From: an uncultured Saprospiraceae bacterium
GTDB lineage: Bacteria > Bacteroidota > Bacteroidia > Chitinophagales > Saprospiraceae
Assembly (NCBI GenBank): GCA_937951685.1
Contig: CALFBG010000026.1
Location: 25,015-89,014, forward strand
Direction: 5' to 3'
Length of the DNA: 64,000 bases
Shown here: one piece after another, positions 1 to 9,438 of the stretch
Position numbering within the stretch: the first letter of the stretch is position 1
Layout of the letters: every line of letters begins with the position of its first letter
The notes under the pieces: generated by a model
Databases searched by the model: none
What the model saw: only the letters and a program-made list of their open reading frames with translations
What the model was told of the DNA's origin: nothing
Made by a program: the position numbers and the translations under genes

Positions 1-3000
1 TGAGAACCGAGTAGCATTACCTATTGGTAAGCCCTGTTCAAATACTCAAATTTATATTTTAGATCAAAATTTACAACTTTTACCACCTTATGCGGAAGGC
101 GAAATTTGTATCGGAGGTTTAGGTGTCGCCAGAGGATATTTGAATCGACCAGAACTTACCGCAGAAAAATTTATTCCTAATCCGTTTAATCCTGCGGAAA
201 GAATTTACCGCACGGGAGATAAAGGAAAATGGTTGCCGGGTGGTGATATCGCTTTCTTAGGAAGAATTGATGACCAAGTAAAAATTAGAGGTCACCGAAT
301 TGAGCTGGGAGAAATAGAGGCGGTCTTAGACGCACTAGCAATGGTGAAAAAAGGACTCGTTTTAGCAAAGAAGGATAGTGTAGGAAATAAGCGTTTAGTA
401 GCGTACATTTTGCCAGAAGGAGCTTACGATAAAGCGGCGATCGAAACGGGATTAAAAGCGACTTTACCAGATTATATGGTGCCTGCTATTTTCATGGAAT
501 TGAGTGAAATACCTTTGACTTCAAACGATAAAATTGATAAAAAGGCACTTCCCAACCCAGCTATTGAGGAGTTAATGGCGCAAGCATACGTAGCACCAAG
601 TAACGAAATCGAAACAACGCTTACAGAGATTTGGCAACGAATTCTCAACCTAGAAAGAGTCGGTGTAATGGACGATTTCTTCGAATTAGGAGGACATTCC
701 TTACTCGCAACGCGGGTAATTTCAGCCATTCGTAAAGAATTGAAAACGGAATTGGCGATCAAAGATTTATTCTTGAATCCTACCATTGCCACCTTAGCTA
801 AGTTTATCTTAGCAAGTGGACGACATACATCCTTGCCAGAAGTAGTCGCCATGGAACGACCAGCACAAATTCCATTATCATTCTCACAAAATCGACTTTG
901 GTTTGTGGATAAAATGGGGGGAAGTGTGAACTACCATATGCCCGTTATTCTTCGCTTTGAAGGAGATTTGGATTTGGAAGCGATGGAATACGCTTTTAAT
1001 ACAATCGTTAATCGCCACGAAATTTTAAGAACGGTTTATCAAGAAATTGATGGTATCGGTTATCAAGTGGTGTTACCCGAAAATCAGTGGTCAATAGATC
1101 GCTTGGTAGCGGCAGATTTAGCAGCAGAAGTTAATGCAAAAACCATCGCTAATTTAGTTGATAAGGAAATCGTAAAACCCTTCGATTTAGCGAAAGATCA
1201 TATGCTGAGAACCTCTTTATTGGATCTCGGTCAGCAAGAATATATTTTAGCGATCGTGATGCATCATATTGCCTCGGATGGTTGGTCAATGACTATTTTT
1301 GTAAAAGAATTGGTAGAACTTTACGAAGCGAAGAAAGAGCAACGGGAGTTTAGTTTGCCAGCCTTACCCATTCAGTACATAGATTATACTTTGTGGCAAC
1401 ACAAATACTTAAATGGCGATGCTTTAGAAAGTAAACTACAATATTGGGAAGACAAACTGTCCGGTCTTGAACCGATCAATTTGCCCTTAGACTTCCCCCG
1501 TCCCGCAACGCAGAGCACAAACGGTGCAACAATCAACTTCAACATTGATCAAAAGACTACGGAAGCATTGCAGCAATTGGCGAAAGCCCAAGGGGTAACG
1601 ATGTATATGTTGTTAATGGCTATCATGAAAGTGCTATTGTATCGCTATTCAGGACAAGAAGATGTTTGTATCGGTAGTTCGGTGGCAAATCGTACCCAAG
1701 CAGAGATTGAAAATCTTATCGGACTTTTTGTTAATACTTTAGCCTTACGCTCAGACTTGAGTGGTAATCCAAGTTTTAAGGATCACCTTGCTGCGGTTAA
1801 GCAAACCGTTTTAGAGGGACTTGCTAATCAAGAAGTACCTTTTGAGAAAGTGGTAGATCGGGTGATCAAACGTAGAGATCGTAGTCGTAGTCCTTTATTC
1901 CAAGTCCTACTCGTGTTGCAGAATAACGAAAAAGTCGATTCTCAAGAATTAACCGACGTTACTTTGTCTGGAGAAGAATTCGAATACGCAACGTCTAAAT
2001 TTGATCTTTCCTTTTTCTTTGGAGAAGACGAAGATGGGATGAAAGTTGATGTGATTTATTGCAACGATTTATTCTTACCCACCACGATTCAGGGAATGAT
2101 TGCGCACTTCACCACCTTACTCGCTGCGGTAGTCAATAATCCAACGGAAACGATTGGAGCATTAGAAATTTTAGCCGCAACGGAGAAAAAACAATTATTA
2201 GAAGAGTTTAGCGAAAAGTCTGTAGACTATCCTGCGGAGGAAACTTTGGTGGATTGGTTTGAACGACAAGTCGCGACCACGCCGGATGATATCGCCGTAG
2301 CTTTTGAATCGAAAACCTTAAGCTATGCCGCCTTAAACGACCAAGCCAATCGCTTAGCGAAACACCTCATTGATAATTACGCTATCCAACCGGATGACCT
2401 CGTTGGAATTATGATGGAATCGTCAGAACTTTCGATCGTTTCGATGTTGGGCATTATGAAAGCGGGGGCAGCGTACGTGCCAATTGATGTTGCTTATCCG
2501 ATGGATCGGAAAGCTTATATCATTGAGGACACGAAAGTGAAAGCTATTATTATTCATTCGGATAGTCTTTTTGATGTCATTGAATTGAGCTTACCTATTT
2601 TCTCCATTGATATTCAGTTGGACGATTTGGAAGCAGCTCAACAAGAAGACTTACGACCCGTGAAATTGACACCAGATCATTTAGCGTACGTAATTTATAC
2701 TTCAGGTTCTACGGGACAACCGAAAGGCGTACTCGTTACGCATCGTAATTTAACGGATTATTTGAGTGGCCTTTTTGCACAAATAGATTTGTCAAATTGC
2801 AAGAACTTTGGCCTGATGTCAACGATGTCTGCCGATTTAGGAAATACCGTCTTATACGGTGGATTGATGTCGGGAGGAGCAGTACACGTTTTTTCAAAAG
2901 CATCTTTAACCAATGCGGATTTTATCCAAAATTACTTTAAAGAAAATGCGATTGATTGTATCAAAATTGTTCCTTCTCACTGGAAAGCTTTAGAAACAGA

Positions 3001-6000
3001 AGCGGGAATCTTATTGCCACAGCAAGCAATTGTTTTTGGTGGGGAAAAATTGTCCGTAGACTTAGTCAATAAAATAAAAGTAGCCGCTCCAACTTTAAAA
3101 GTAGTGAATCACTACGGTCCAACGGAGACTACGATTGGTAAATTATTGCATCACGTAGATTTTGATCATACTTATACCAGTATTCCAATTGGAAAACCAT
3201 TCTCTAATACTTGCATTTACGTCGTAGGACAAAATAATACATTGTGTCCCGTCGGTGTACCTGGAGAATTGTTGATTGGTGGTGTTGGAGTAGCGCGTGG
3301 ATACTTGAATTTACCGGAACAAACCCAAGAAAGATTTATTCCAAATCCTTTCCAAAAAGAAGGAGAAGGACAATTATTATATCGAACGGGAGATCTCGTT
3401 TGTATGTTGGCTGATGGTAGCATTGACTTTAGAGGTCGAGTTGATAGTCAAGTTAAAATCCGTGGTTTTAGAGTTGAACTTGGTGAGATTGAGAAAATGT
3501 TGGAACAATCTTCCGAAGTTGAGCAAGCAGTTGTCATTACACAAAGTGATGTGAGTGGTACGCAGCGATTAGTTGCTTATATCGTACCTTCTGGGGATTT
3601 TCATAAAGAAAATATTCAAACTTTCTTGTCGAATAGATTGCCAGAATATATGGTGCCTTCGATTATGATGGAGTTAGAAAAATTACCCTTAACGGCTAAT
3701 GGAAAGATTGATAAGAAAGCACTACCGAATCCAGATGTTTCAAGTTTAGTGAAAACGGAATACGTAGCCGCTAGTACTGAAATGGAAATTCACTTGGTTA
3801 AGATCTGGAAAGAAATACTTGGCGTAGATCGCATCGGTATCATGGATGATTTCTTTGAATTAGGTGGTCATTCCCTTTTAGCCATCCGAGTCGTATCTGC
3901 CATTCGTCAAGAAATGTCGATCGAAATAGATATTGCTGACTTGTTTGATTACATCACCGTAGCCACGCTCGCCGCCTACTTGGAGACCAAAGATGTGATA
4001 ACCTTATTACCACCCGTAACGGCAGTAACAAGACCCTCAAATATTCCGCTTTCTTTCTCTCAAGAAAGGTTATGGTTCTTAGATCAATTAGAAGGAAGTA
4101 CTCATTATCATATTCCATCTGTACAGAAATTTGGTAGCGATTTGGATCAAACGGCTTTGGCTTACGCTTTCGAAGCAATGATCAATCGGCACGAAGTATT
4201 GAGAACGGTTTTCGTGGAAGAAGATGGACAAGCATACCAACGGATTTTAGAGGAAGGATTGTGGAATTTAGCGTACGCAGAGAAATTAAACCTTTCGGAA
4301 GAAGCTCTCGAACTTGAGGTAGAAGCTATCATTGCAAAAGCGTTTGATTTATCTAAAGATCATCCTTTACGAGCAACTTTACTTAAAGTATCGGAGTCGG
4401 AGTATTTAGTTGTACTCGTACTTCATCACATTGCTTCGGATGGTTGGTCGAATGCTATTTTCTTCGGGGAATTGATGGAATTATACGAAGCGAAACAAGC
4501 GAATCGTACGCCAGCATTAGCAGCCTTGAAAATTCAATATGCAGATTATGCAATTTGGCAACGTACACATTTGTCAGGAGAAGTACTCGAACAAAAATTA
4601 CAGTACTGGGAAAAGAAATTAAAAGGGGTTGAGGCTTTAAACTTACCAACGGATTACGTGCGACCCGCAATCCAAAGTACCAAAGGAGCACACCTGTTTT
4701 TCGAAATGGATCCTAAGTTGAGTCGACAAATTAAGACTTTAGCAAAAGCAGAAGGGGTTACGATGTTTATGTTGTTGTTGTCTGCCTTTAAAGTATTATT
4801 ATACAAGTATACCGGACAAGATGATATCTCGGTGGGAAGTCCCATTGCTAATCGAACGCAAGTAGAAATTGAAGCCCTCATTGGATTCTTTGTCAATACT
4901 TTAACCTTGCGTAGTGACTTAAGTGAAAACCCAAGCTTTGACGAAGTACTAAGACAAGTGAAAGCAACGACGCTTGAAGCTTATAATCACCAAGATGTTC
5001 CTTTTGAGAAAATTGTAGATCGAGTAGTCGATCAACGCGACATGAGTCGTACGCCACTTTTCCAAGTGATGTTTATCTTAGGGAATAATTTAGATCTCTC
5101 AACGGTAGAACGAACAAGTGGAACTACGGAAGTCGAAGAGATGGACGAAGCTGCAACGATGACGGAGCAATTCGATTATGAAATCTCTAAATTTGACCTA
5201 AGTTTCAACGTATCCGAAAGAGCAAACGGCTTAAGTGTCGGTATCGAATATTGCAGTGATTTATTCGCGCCCACGACGATTGAGCGAATGATGAAGCACT
5301 ACGAAATGTTGTTGTCTTCCATCACTTTAAAGCCAACGGCAAAGATTGATCAACTAGGTATTTTAAGCGCAGTAGAAAAGCAGCAAATTTTATTTGACTT
5401 TAACGATACAGAAAGTACTTATCCTACGGATCAAACTTTAGTTGATCTCTTTGAAGCACAAGCCACAGCGATTCCAATGGCTATTGCAGTTGTTTTTGAA
5501 GAAGAAGAAATTACGTATCAAGATTTAAACGAAAGAGCAAACCAAGTAGCACATTATCTACGAAAGGCAGGATTGCAAAACGAAGATCTAGTCTGTATTT
5601 GTATTGATCGATCGGTAGAAATGATGGTAGGAATTTTAGGAATCCTCAAAGCAGGCGGTGCTTATGTACCGATTGATCCGAGTTATCCTGCGGAACGGAT
5701 GAATTATATCCTACAAGATACGGCTACGGATTTTGCGATTACAAATAGTGCCGCCAGAGGATTTTTGGAAACGGCGAAAGTTGAAAATGTAGTTTTACTA
5801 GACGAAGATTGGAGAAAAATCGCGAATGAAGCGAAAACCAATCTCGACCTTGAGTTGACACCTGAAAATCTAGCTTACATCATTTATACTTCTGGTTCTA
5901 CGGGAGAACCGAAAGGAGTAATGAATCAGCATTCGGGTATTGTGAATCGCTTATTGTGGACACAAGAACAGTATAACTTGATCAGTGGAGAAGATGTCAT

Positions 6001-8635
6001 TCTGCAAAAAACTACGTTCTGTTTTGACGTTTCCGTTTGGGAATTATTCTGGCCGTTTATTGCTGGTGTTAAATTGGTTTTTGCGCGACCGGATGGTCAT
6101 AAAGACAACAATTACTTAAAAGCAATTATTGAAGCACAACAAGTGACAACGATGCACTTCGTTCCTTCTATGTTGGAGGTGTTCTTACCCGACGTAGCAG
6201 CCGACGAATGTCAAAGTTTACGCCGAGTACTCTGTAGCGGGGAAGCATTGAAACCCAATCACGTTGCAGCGTTTAAAAAGCATTTAGGACACGTTGAATT
6301 GCACAATCTATACGGACCAACGGAAGCGGCTATTGATGTTTCCTACTGGGCAGTTCCTACAACGGAAACACGAATAGATAAGGTGCCAATTGGCAAACCC
6401 GTCGCGAACACCAAATTGTATGTTTTAGACAAGCAAGGGCAACTTTGTCCCGTTGGTGTGCCCGGAGAATTGCACATCGCTGGTATCCAAGTAGCACGAG
6501 GCTATCACAACCGACCTACTTTAACCGCAGAACGATTTATCGAAGATGCGATTACGGAAAATGCAACGACTAAGTTGTATAAAACAGGTGACTTTACCCG
6601 TTGGTTGGAGAATGGAGATATCGAATTCTTCCGTCGATTAGACGATCAAGTGAAGATCAGAGGTTTCCGAATTGAACTCGGAGAAATCGAAGCAAAGTTA
6701 CAAGAACTAGCGCTCGTACACAGCAGTATTGTAGTCGCTAAAGAAGATGCTGCTGGCGATAAGCGATTGGTTGCGTACATTATTCCTAATGGAGCTTACA
6801 ATAAGAAGGCGATTCAAGTAGCGTTGAAAAAACAATTGCCGGATTACATGGTGCCGGCGATCATGATGGAATTAGAGGCATTTCCACTAACGAGTAATGG
6901 AAAAATTGACAAAAAAGCACTACCGAATCCAGATGTCTCTGGATTACTAGGCAATGAATACGTAGCACCAAGAAATGAGACAGAAGCGCAACTCGCTGAA
7001 ATTTGGTCGAACTTGATTCACGTAGAAAAAATTGGTATTCATGATAACTTCTTCGAATTGGGTGGACACTCTCTACTTGCTACGAGATTAGTTTCAGAAA
7101 TTCGAAAAACGATTCAGAAAGAAGTACCGATTCGAGAAATATTCTTAAAACCTACGATTGCTAGTTTGGCAGACTATATCGTTTTGGAAGCTAGAAGTAG
7201 TTTATTACCTACGATTACGGTACAAGAAAGACCCGAACGAATCCCCGTTTCATTCTCTCAAGAACGATTGTGGTTCATAGATAAAATAGAAGGAAAAAGT
7301 ACGCACTACCATATTCCAATGATTACCAAATTCAAAGGAGAATTGGACTTCGATAAGCTTTCTTCTGCGTTTAAGGATATCGTAAATCGACACGAAACGC
7401 TCCGAACCGTATTTGAAGAAATAGAAGGACAAGCGTACCAGAAAATCATGGAAGAAGATCAGTTTAATTTGACCTTCGTAGATTTCTCTGAAAGCTACAA
7501 CGCAGCAGATGAAACAGACTTAGAAGTATACGCCGATCAATATGTTAATCAGCCTTTTGATTTAGCAAAAGATCATCTCATGCGCGCTCAGGTAGTAAAA
7601 TTATCTGCCGAAGAAAATGCCTTGATCGTGGTGACGCATCACATTGCAACGGATGGTTGGTCTGGACCAATCTTCTTGAATGAATTGAGTGAAATTTATA
7701 CGGCGAAAATGGAAAATCGTTTACCTGATCTTCCTGAATTGAAAATCCAATACGCAGATTATGCCTTGTGGCAACGTAGTTACTTGAGTGGAGATATATT
7801 AGAAGAAAAATTAAACTACTGGAACGATAAATTATCGGGCACGGAAGTCTTGAATTTACCAACAGATTTTGAATTAACAACGGCTAAAGTATCGAAAGGG
7901 GCGAAACTGAAATTCTTCATGGATAAAGCGTTGAGCGAAGCTTTGACACAACTCGCACAAGAAGAAGGCGTAACCTTATTCATGTTGTTACTCTCTATCT
8001 ATAAAACTTTATTACATAAGTACAGTGGACAAAAAGATATCAGTGTAGGAATTCCGATTGCGAATAGAACACATCAAGAAGTAGAACCTTTAATCGGGTT
8101 TTTCTTGAATACCCTCGCGCTACGAGATCAGATAGATCAAAACGTGAGTTTCCAAGAATTATTACACCAAGTAAGACAAACTACTTTAGAAGCTTATACC
8201 CATCAAGATATTCCTTTTGAAAAAGTATTAGAACGGGTTAAGCCGGTGCGTCAAGCGAATCGAGCACCATTATTTCAAGTCTTCTTTACGATGTTGAACC
8301 AATGGTCCGAACCCAACGCGATGGGAGATGACTTAGTCGTAGATGCAGCCGAAGAAGACAACTTAGGGGAAGACTCCATCACAGAAATGGAAACGGGATC
8401 TAAGTTCGATATTACCTTGTATGCTTTGACGGAAGGCAATAGAATTGGTTGCTTATTTGCGTACAACGCAAGTTTATTCCGCGAAGAAAGAATGAAAGAT
8501 ATGGCGGCTCATTTTCAACAATTAGCTAGATCGATTGTAGCGCATCGTCAAACCACAATCGGAGAATTAAGCTACTTGTCCGCAGAAGAGCGAGCAGCGC
8601 AAGAGAACGAGTTGATGGAATTTTTTAACGACTAA
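1..8635 (+). CDS. Nonribosomal peptide synthetase, 5'-truncated (A'-T-C-A-T-C-A-T-C)
   Basis: Modular NRPS whose frame is open from base 2, so the gene begins upstream of the window; an internal Met at 140 is not the real start. The visible 2,877 residues hold the C-terminal end of an A domain, a carrier protein (Ser ~233), C (HHIASDG ~421), A (Asp code), carrier (Ser ~1291), C (HHIASDG ~1475), A (Ser code), carrier (Ser ~2357) and a last C domain (HHIATDG ~2546) followed directly by the stop. All three C domains have the LCL-type signature (PLSFSQ.RLWF). There is no E domain, no thioesterase and no A-T after the final C. The protein must therefore hand its chain to another protein, most likely the A-T-TE encoded two genes downstream. 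The racemase gene starts 38 bases after the stop, consistent with one operon. Confidence 0.95.
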   Translation, partial: ENRVALPIGKPCSNTQIYILDQNLQLLPPYAEGEICIGGLGVARGYLNRPELTAEKFIPNPFNPAERIYRTGDKGKWLPGGDIAFLGRIDDQVKIRGHRIELGEIEAVLDALAMVKKGLVLAKKDSVGNKRLVAYILPEGAYDKAAIETGLKATLPDYMVPAIFMELSEIPLTSNDKIDKKALPNPAIEELMAQAYVAPSNEIETTLTEIWQRILNLERVGVMDDFFELGGHSLLATRVISAIRKELKTELAIKDLFLNPTIATLAKFILASGRHTSLPEVVAMERPAQIPLSFSQNRLWFVDKMGGSVNYHMPVILRFEGDLDLEAMEYAFNTIVNRHEILRTVYQEIDGIGYQVVLPENQWSIDRLVAADLAAEVNAKTIANLVDKEIVKPFDLAKDHMLRTSLLDLGQQEYILAIVMHHIASDGWSMTIFVKELVELYEAKKEQREFSLPALPIQYIDYTLWQHKYLNGDALESKLQYWEDKLSGLEPINLPLDFPRPATQSTNGATINFNIDQKTTEALQQLAKAQGVTMYMLLMAIMKVLLYRYSGQEDVCIGSSVANRTQAEIENLIGLFVNTLALRSDLSGNPSFKDHLAAVKQTVLEGLANQEVPFEKVVDRVIKRRDRSRSPLFQVLLVLQNNEKVDSQELTDVTLSGEEFEYATSKFDLSFFFGEDEDGMKVDVIYCNDLFLPTTIQGMIAHFTTLLAAVVNNPTETIGALEILAATEKKQLLEEFSEKSVDYPAEETLVDWFERQVATTPDDIAVAFESKTLSYAALNDQANRLAKHLIDNYAIQPDDLVGIMMESSELSIVSMLGIMKAGAAYVPIDVAYPMDRKAYIIEDTKVKAIIIHSDSLFDVIELSLPIFSIDIQLDDLEAAQQEDLRPVKLTPDHLAYVIYTSGSTGQPKGVLVTHRNLTDYLSGLFAQIDLSNCKNFGLMSTMSADLGNTVLYGGLMSGGAVHVFSKASLTNADFIQNYFKENAIDCIKIVPSHWKALETEAGILLPQQAIVFGGEKLSVDLVNKIKVAAPTLKVVNHYGPTETTIGKLLHHVDFDHTYTSIPIGKPFSNTCIYVVGQNNTLCPVGVPGELLIGGVGVARGYLNLPEQTQERFIPNPFQKEGEGQLLYRTGDLVCMLADGSIDFRGRVDSQVKIRGFRVELGEIEKMLEQSSEVEQAVVITQSDVSGTQRLVAYIVPSGDFHKENIQTFLSNRLPEYMVPSIMMELEKLPLTANGKIDKKALPNPDVSSLVKTEYVAASTEMEIHLVKIWKEILGVDRIGIMDDFFELGGHSLLAIRVVSAIRQEMSIEIDIADLFDYITVATLAAYLETKDVITLLPPVTAVTRPSNIPLSFSQERLWFLDQLEGSTHYHIPSVQKFGSDLDQTALAYAFEAMINRHEVLRTVFVEEDGQAYQRILEEGLWNLAYAEKLNLSEEALELEVEAIIAKAFDLSKDHPLRATLLKVSESEYLVVLVLHHIASDGWSNAIFFGELMELYEAKQANRTPALAALKIQYADYAIWQRTHLSGEVLEQKLQYWEKKLKGVEALNLPTDYVRPAIQSTKGAHLFFEMDPKLSRQIKTLAKAEGVTMFMLLLSAFKVLLYKYTGQDDISVGSPIANRTQVEIEALIGFFVNTLTLRSDLSENPSFDEVLRQVKATTLEAYNHQDVPFEKIVDRVVDQRDMSRTPLFQVMFILGNNLDLSTVERTSGTTEVEEMDEAATMTEQFDYEISKFDLSFNVSERANGLSVGIEYCSDLFAPTTIERMMKHYEMLLSSITLKPTAKIDQLGILSAVEKQQILFDFNDTESTYPTDQTLVDLFEAQATAIPMAIAVVFEEEEITYQDLNERANQVAHYLRKAGLQNEDLVCICIDRSVEMMVGILGILKAGGAYVPIDPSYPAERMNYILQDTATDFAITNSAARGFLETAKVENVVLLDEDWRKIANEAKTNLDLELTPENLAYIIYTSGSTGEPKGVMNQHSGIVNRLLWTQEQYNLISGEDVILQKTTFCFDVSVWELFWPFIAGVKLVFARPDGHKDNNYLKAIIEAQQVTTMHFVPSMLEVFLPDVAADECQSLRRVLCSGEALKPNHVAAFKKHLGHVELHNLYGPTEAAIDVSYWAVPTTETRIDKVPIGKPVANTKLYVLDKQGQLCPVGVPGELHIAGIQVARGYHNRPTLTAERFIEDAITENATTKLYKTGDFTRWLENGDIEFFRRLDDQVKIRGFRIELGEIEAKLQELALVHSSIVVAKEDAAGDKRLVAYIIPNGAYNKKAIQVALKKQLPDYMVPAIMMELEAFPLTSNGKIDKKALPNPDVSGLLGNEYVAPRNETEAQLAEIWSNLIHVEKIGIHDNFFELGGHSLLATRLVSEIRKTIQKEVPIREIFLKPTIASLADYIVLEARSSLLPTITVQERPERIPVSFSQERLWFIDKIEGKSTHYHIPMITKFKGELDFDKLSSAFKDIVNRHETLRTVFEEIEGQAYQKIMEEDQFNLTFVDFSESYNAADETDLEVYADQYVNQPFDLAKDHLMRAQVVKLSAEENALIVVTHHIATDGWSGPIFLNELSEIYTAKMENRLPDLPELKIQYADYALWQRSYLSGDILEEKLNYWNDKLSGTEVLNLPTDFELTTAKVSKGAKLKFFMDKALSEALTQLAQEEGVTLFMLLLSIYKTLLHKYSGQKDISVGIPIANRTHQEVEPLIGFFLNTLALRDQIDQNVSFQELLHQVRQTTLEAYTHQDIPFEKVLERVKPVRQANRAPLFQVFFTMLNQWSEPNAMGDDLVVDAAEEDNLGEDSITEMETGSKFDITLYALTEGNRIGCLFAYNASLFREERMKDMAAHFQQLARSIVAHRQTTIGELSYLSAEERAAQENELMEFFND
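2..835 (+). other. NRPS module (partial): C-terminal A domain plus carrier
   Basis: Only the region after core A5 is present: the YRTGD and GRIDDQVKIRGHRIELGEIE motifs, and an A10 loop reading NDKIDKKAL. The carrier follows, with its phosphopantetheine site in FFELGGHSLLATR (Ser ~233). The residues that set substrate choice lie upstream of the window, so the amino acid cannot be named. Confidence 0.85.
838..3990 (+). other. NRPS module C-A-T, predicted Asp
   Basis: The LCL-type C domain carries HHIASDGWS. Aligning the A domain to GrsA-PheA by eye gives the binding-pocket code DLTKVGHIGK, which is the published aspartate code. The residues sit in MSADLGNTVLYGG, CIKIVPS, IVFGGEK and NHYGPTETTIG. 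The carrier Ser is ~1291 (FFELGGHSLLAIR). No epimerase domain follows. A D-residue here would have to come from free D-Asp, which the adjacent racemase-family gene could supply. Confidence 0.85.
4015..7190 (+). other. NRPS module C-A-T, predicted Ser
   Basis: The LCL-type C domain (HHIASDGWS) is followed by an A domain whose hand-read code is DVWHLSLIDK, the standard serine code. The residues lie in FDVSVWELFW, TMHFVPS, VLCSGEA and NLYGPTEAAID. The carrier has its Ser at ~2357 (FFELGGHSLLATR). Confidence 0.87.
7205..8635 (+). other. C-terminal condensation domain without A-T
   Basis: A complete C domain (VSFSQERLWFIDK near the start, HHIATDGWSGP ~2546, then the C-lobe) runs to the stop codon, with only a short acidic insert before the end. 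A terminal C with no thioesterase is found either as a cyclising C (mainly fungal) or as the first half of a module split over two proteins. The nearby C-less A-T-TE protein favours the second reading. Confidence 0.8.
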
Positions 8636-8673
8636 AAAGCCTCCAAGTATTATTAATTAAAAAAAGAAGAATT

Positions 8674-9426
8674 ATGAGTAGTTATACCAAAACAGCGGAC
8701 GTGCAGGAAGAAGAAGTTTTAGGAGTAGTTGGAGGAATGGGGCCTTTAGCTAGTGCCGAATTTGTGAGTAGATTGTATAAATACTTTTCTTTTGGTTCGA
8801 TGGAACAGTCTGCGCCATTTGTCATTCAGTATTCGAATCCAGGAATTCCGGATCGTTCTACGAATTTCTTAAAAGGGGAAACGCAGTGTGTTTATGATGG
8901 TTTACTCAAAGCCTTAGAAGTACTATATCGAGCGGGTGCAACTAAATACGTGATTTGTTGCTTTACGATGCACCACGTCGTAGCACAATTGCCAAGCTAT
9001 TTTAAAGATCGAATCATTTCTTTGGTAGACGTTACGGTAAAGAGTATTCAACGCCGGGAAGGAAAGTTTCTATTCTTAGCAACGAAGGGAACGCACCAAA
9101 TGAAAGTATTGGAAGCACACCGTGATTGGGATAAGATTAAAGACAAAGTTTGCTTTATGTCGGAAGCACATCAAGAAGCCTTACATGGTTTTATTTACAA
9201 ATACTTAAAAAGAGGTGTACCGCCGATTGCTGTTAGTGCGCGCGTACTTGCAATTGTTAAACAATACGAAGTATCTGGATTTATTGCGGGATGCACAGAG
9301 ATTCATTTACTGACAAGCCTAGGGAGAGATGAACAATCGTTTTTCTATCCGTACTCGATTATTGATCCACTAGATATTATTGCGAGAAACCCATTATTGG
9401 TAAAAGCTCAAACCAAGGCTAAGTAA
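8674..9426 (+). CDS. Aspartate/glutamate racemase family protein
   Basis: A 250-residue cytosolic protein of the PLP-independent, two-cysteine Asp/Glu racemase family. The N-terminal GGMGPLAS motif (~20-27) is typical of aspartate racemases, and the second catalytic cysteine is Cys207 in GCTEIHLL. The first catalytic cysteine is probably Cys96 in CCFTMHH, where the usual CNTxH reads CFTxH; the Asn to Phe change is unusual. It lies between an NRPS with an Asp-coding A domain and the A-T-TE protein. Its likely job is to make D-Asp (or another D-acidic amino acid) for the peptide, as McyF is proposed to do in the microcystin pathway. The ATG at 8674 is chosen because it leaves a short 38-base gap and a normal family length. 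The substrate is inferred from context. Confidence 0.85.
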   Translation: MSSYTKTADVQEEEVLGVVGGMGPLASAEFVSRLYKYFSFGSMEQSAPFVIQYSNPGIPDRSTNFLKGETQCVYDGLLKALEVLYRAGATKYVICCFTMHHVVAQLPSYFKDRIISLVDVTVKSIQRREGKFLFLATKGTHQMKVLEAHRDWDKIKDKVCFMSEAHQEALHGFIYKYLKRGVPPIAVSARVLAIVKQYEVSGFIAGCTEIHLLTSLGRDEQSFFYPYSIIDPLDIIARNPLLVKAQTKAK

Positions 9427-9438
9427 ATTTTAAAAAAA

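Noticed and set aside
472..852. Antisense frames over NRPS genes (this one 126 codons, and many others such as 16818-17231 and 38084-38482)
   Set aside because: They mirror conserved NRPS motifs on the other strand, show no recognisable domains and have no spacing or start signals of their own.
2230..3990. Epimerase domain in the Asp module to explain a D-residue
   Set aside because: The carrier is followed directly by an LCL-type C domain; no LLPIQ...GHGRE block is present in the first NRPS.
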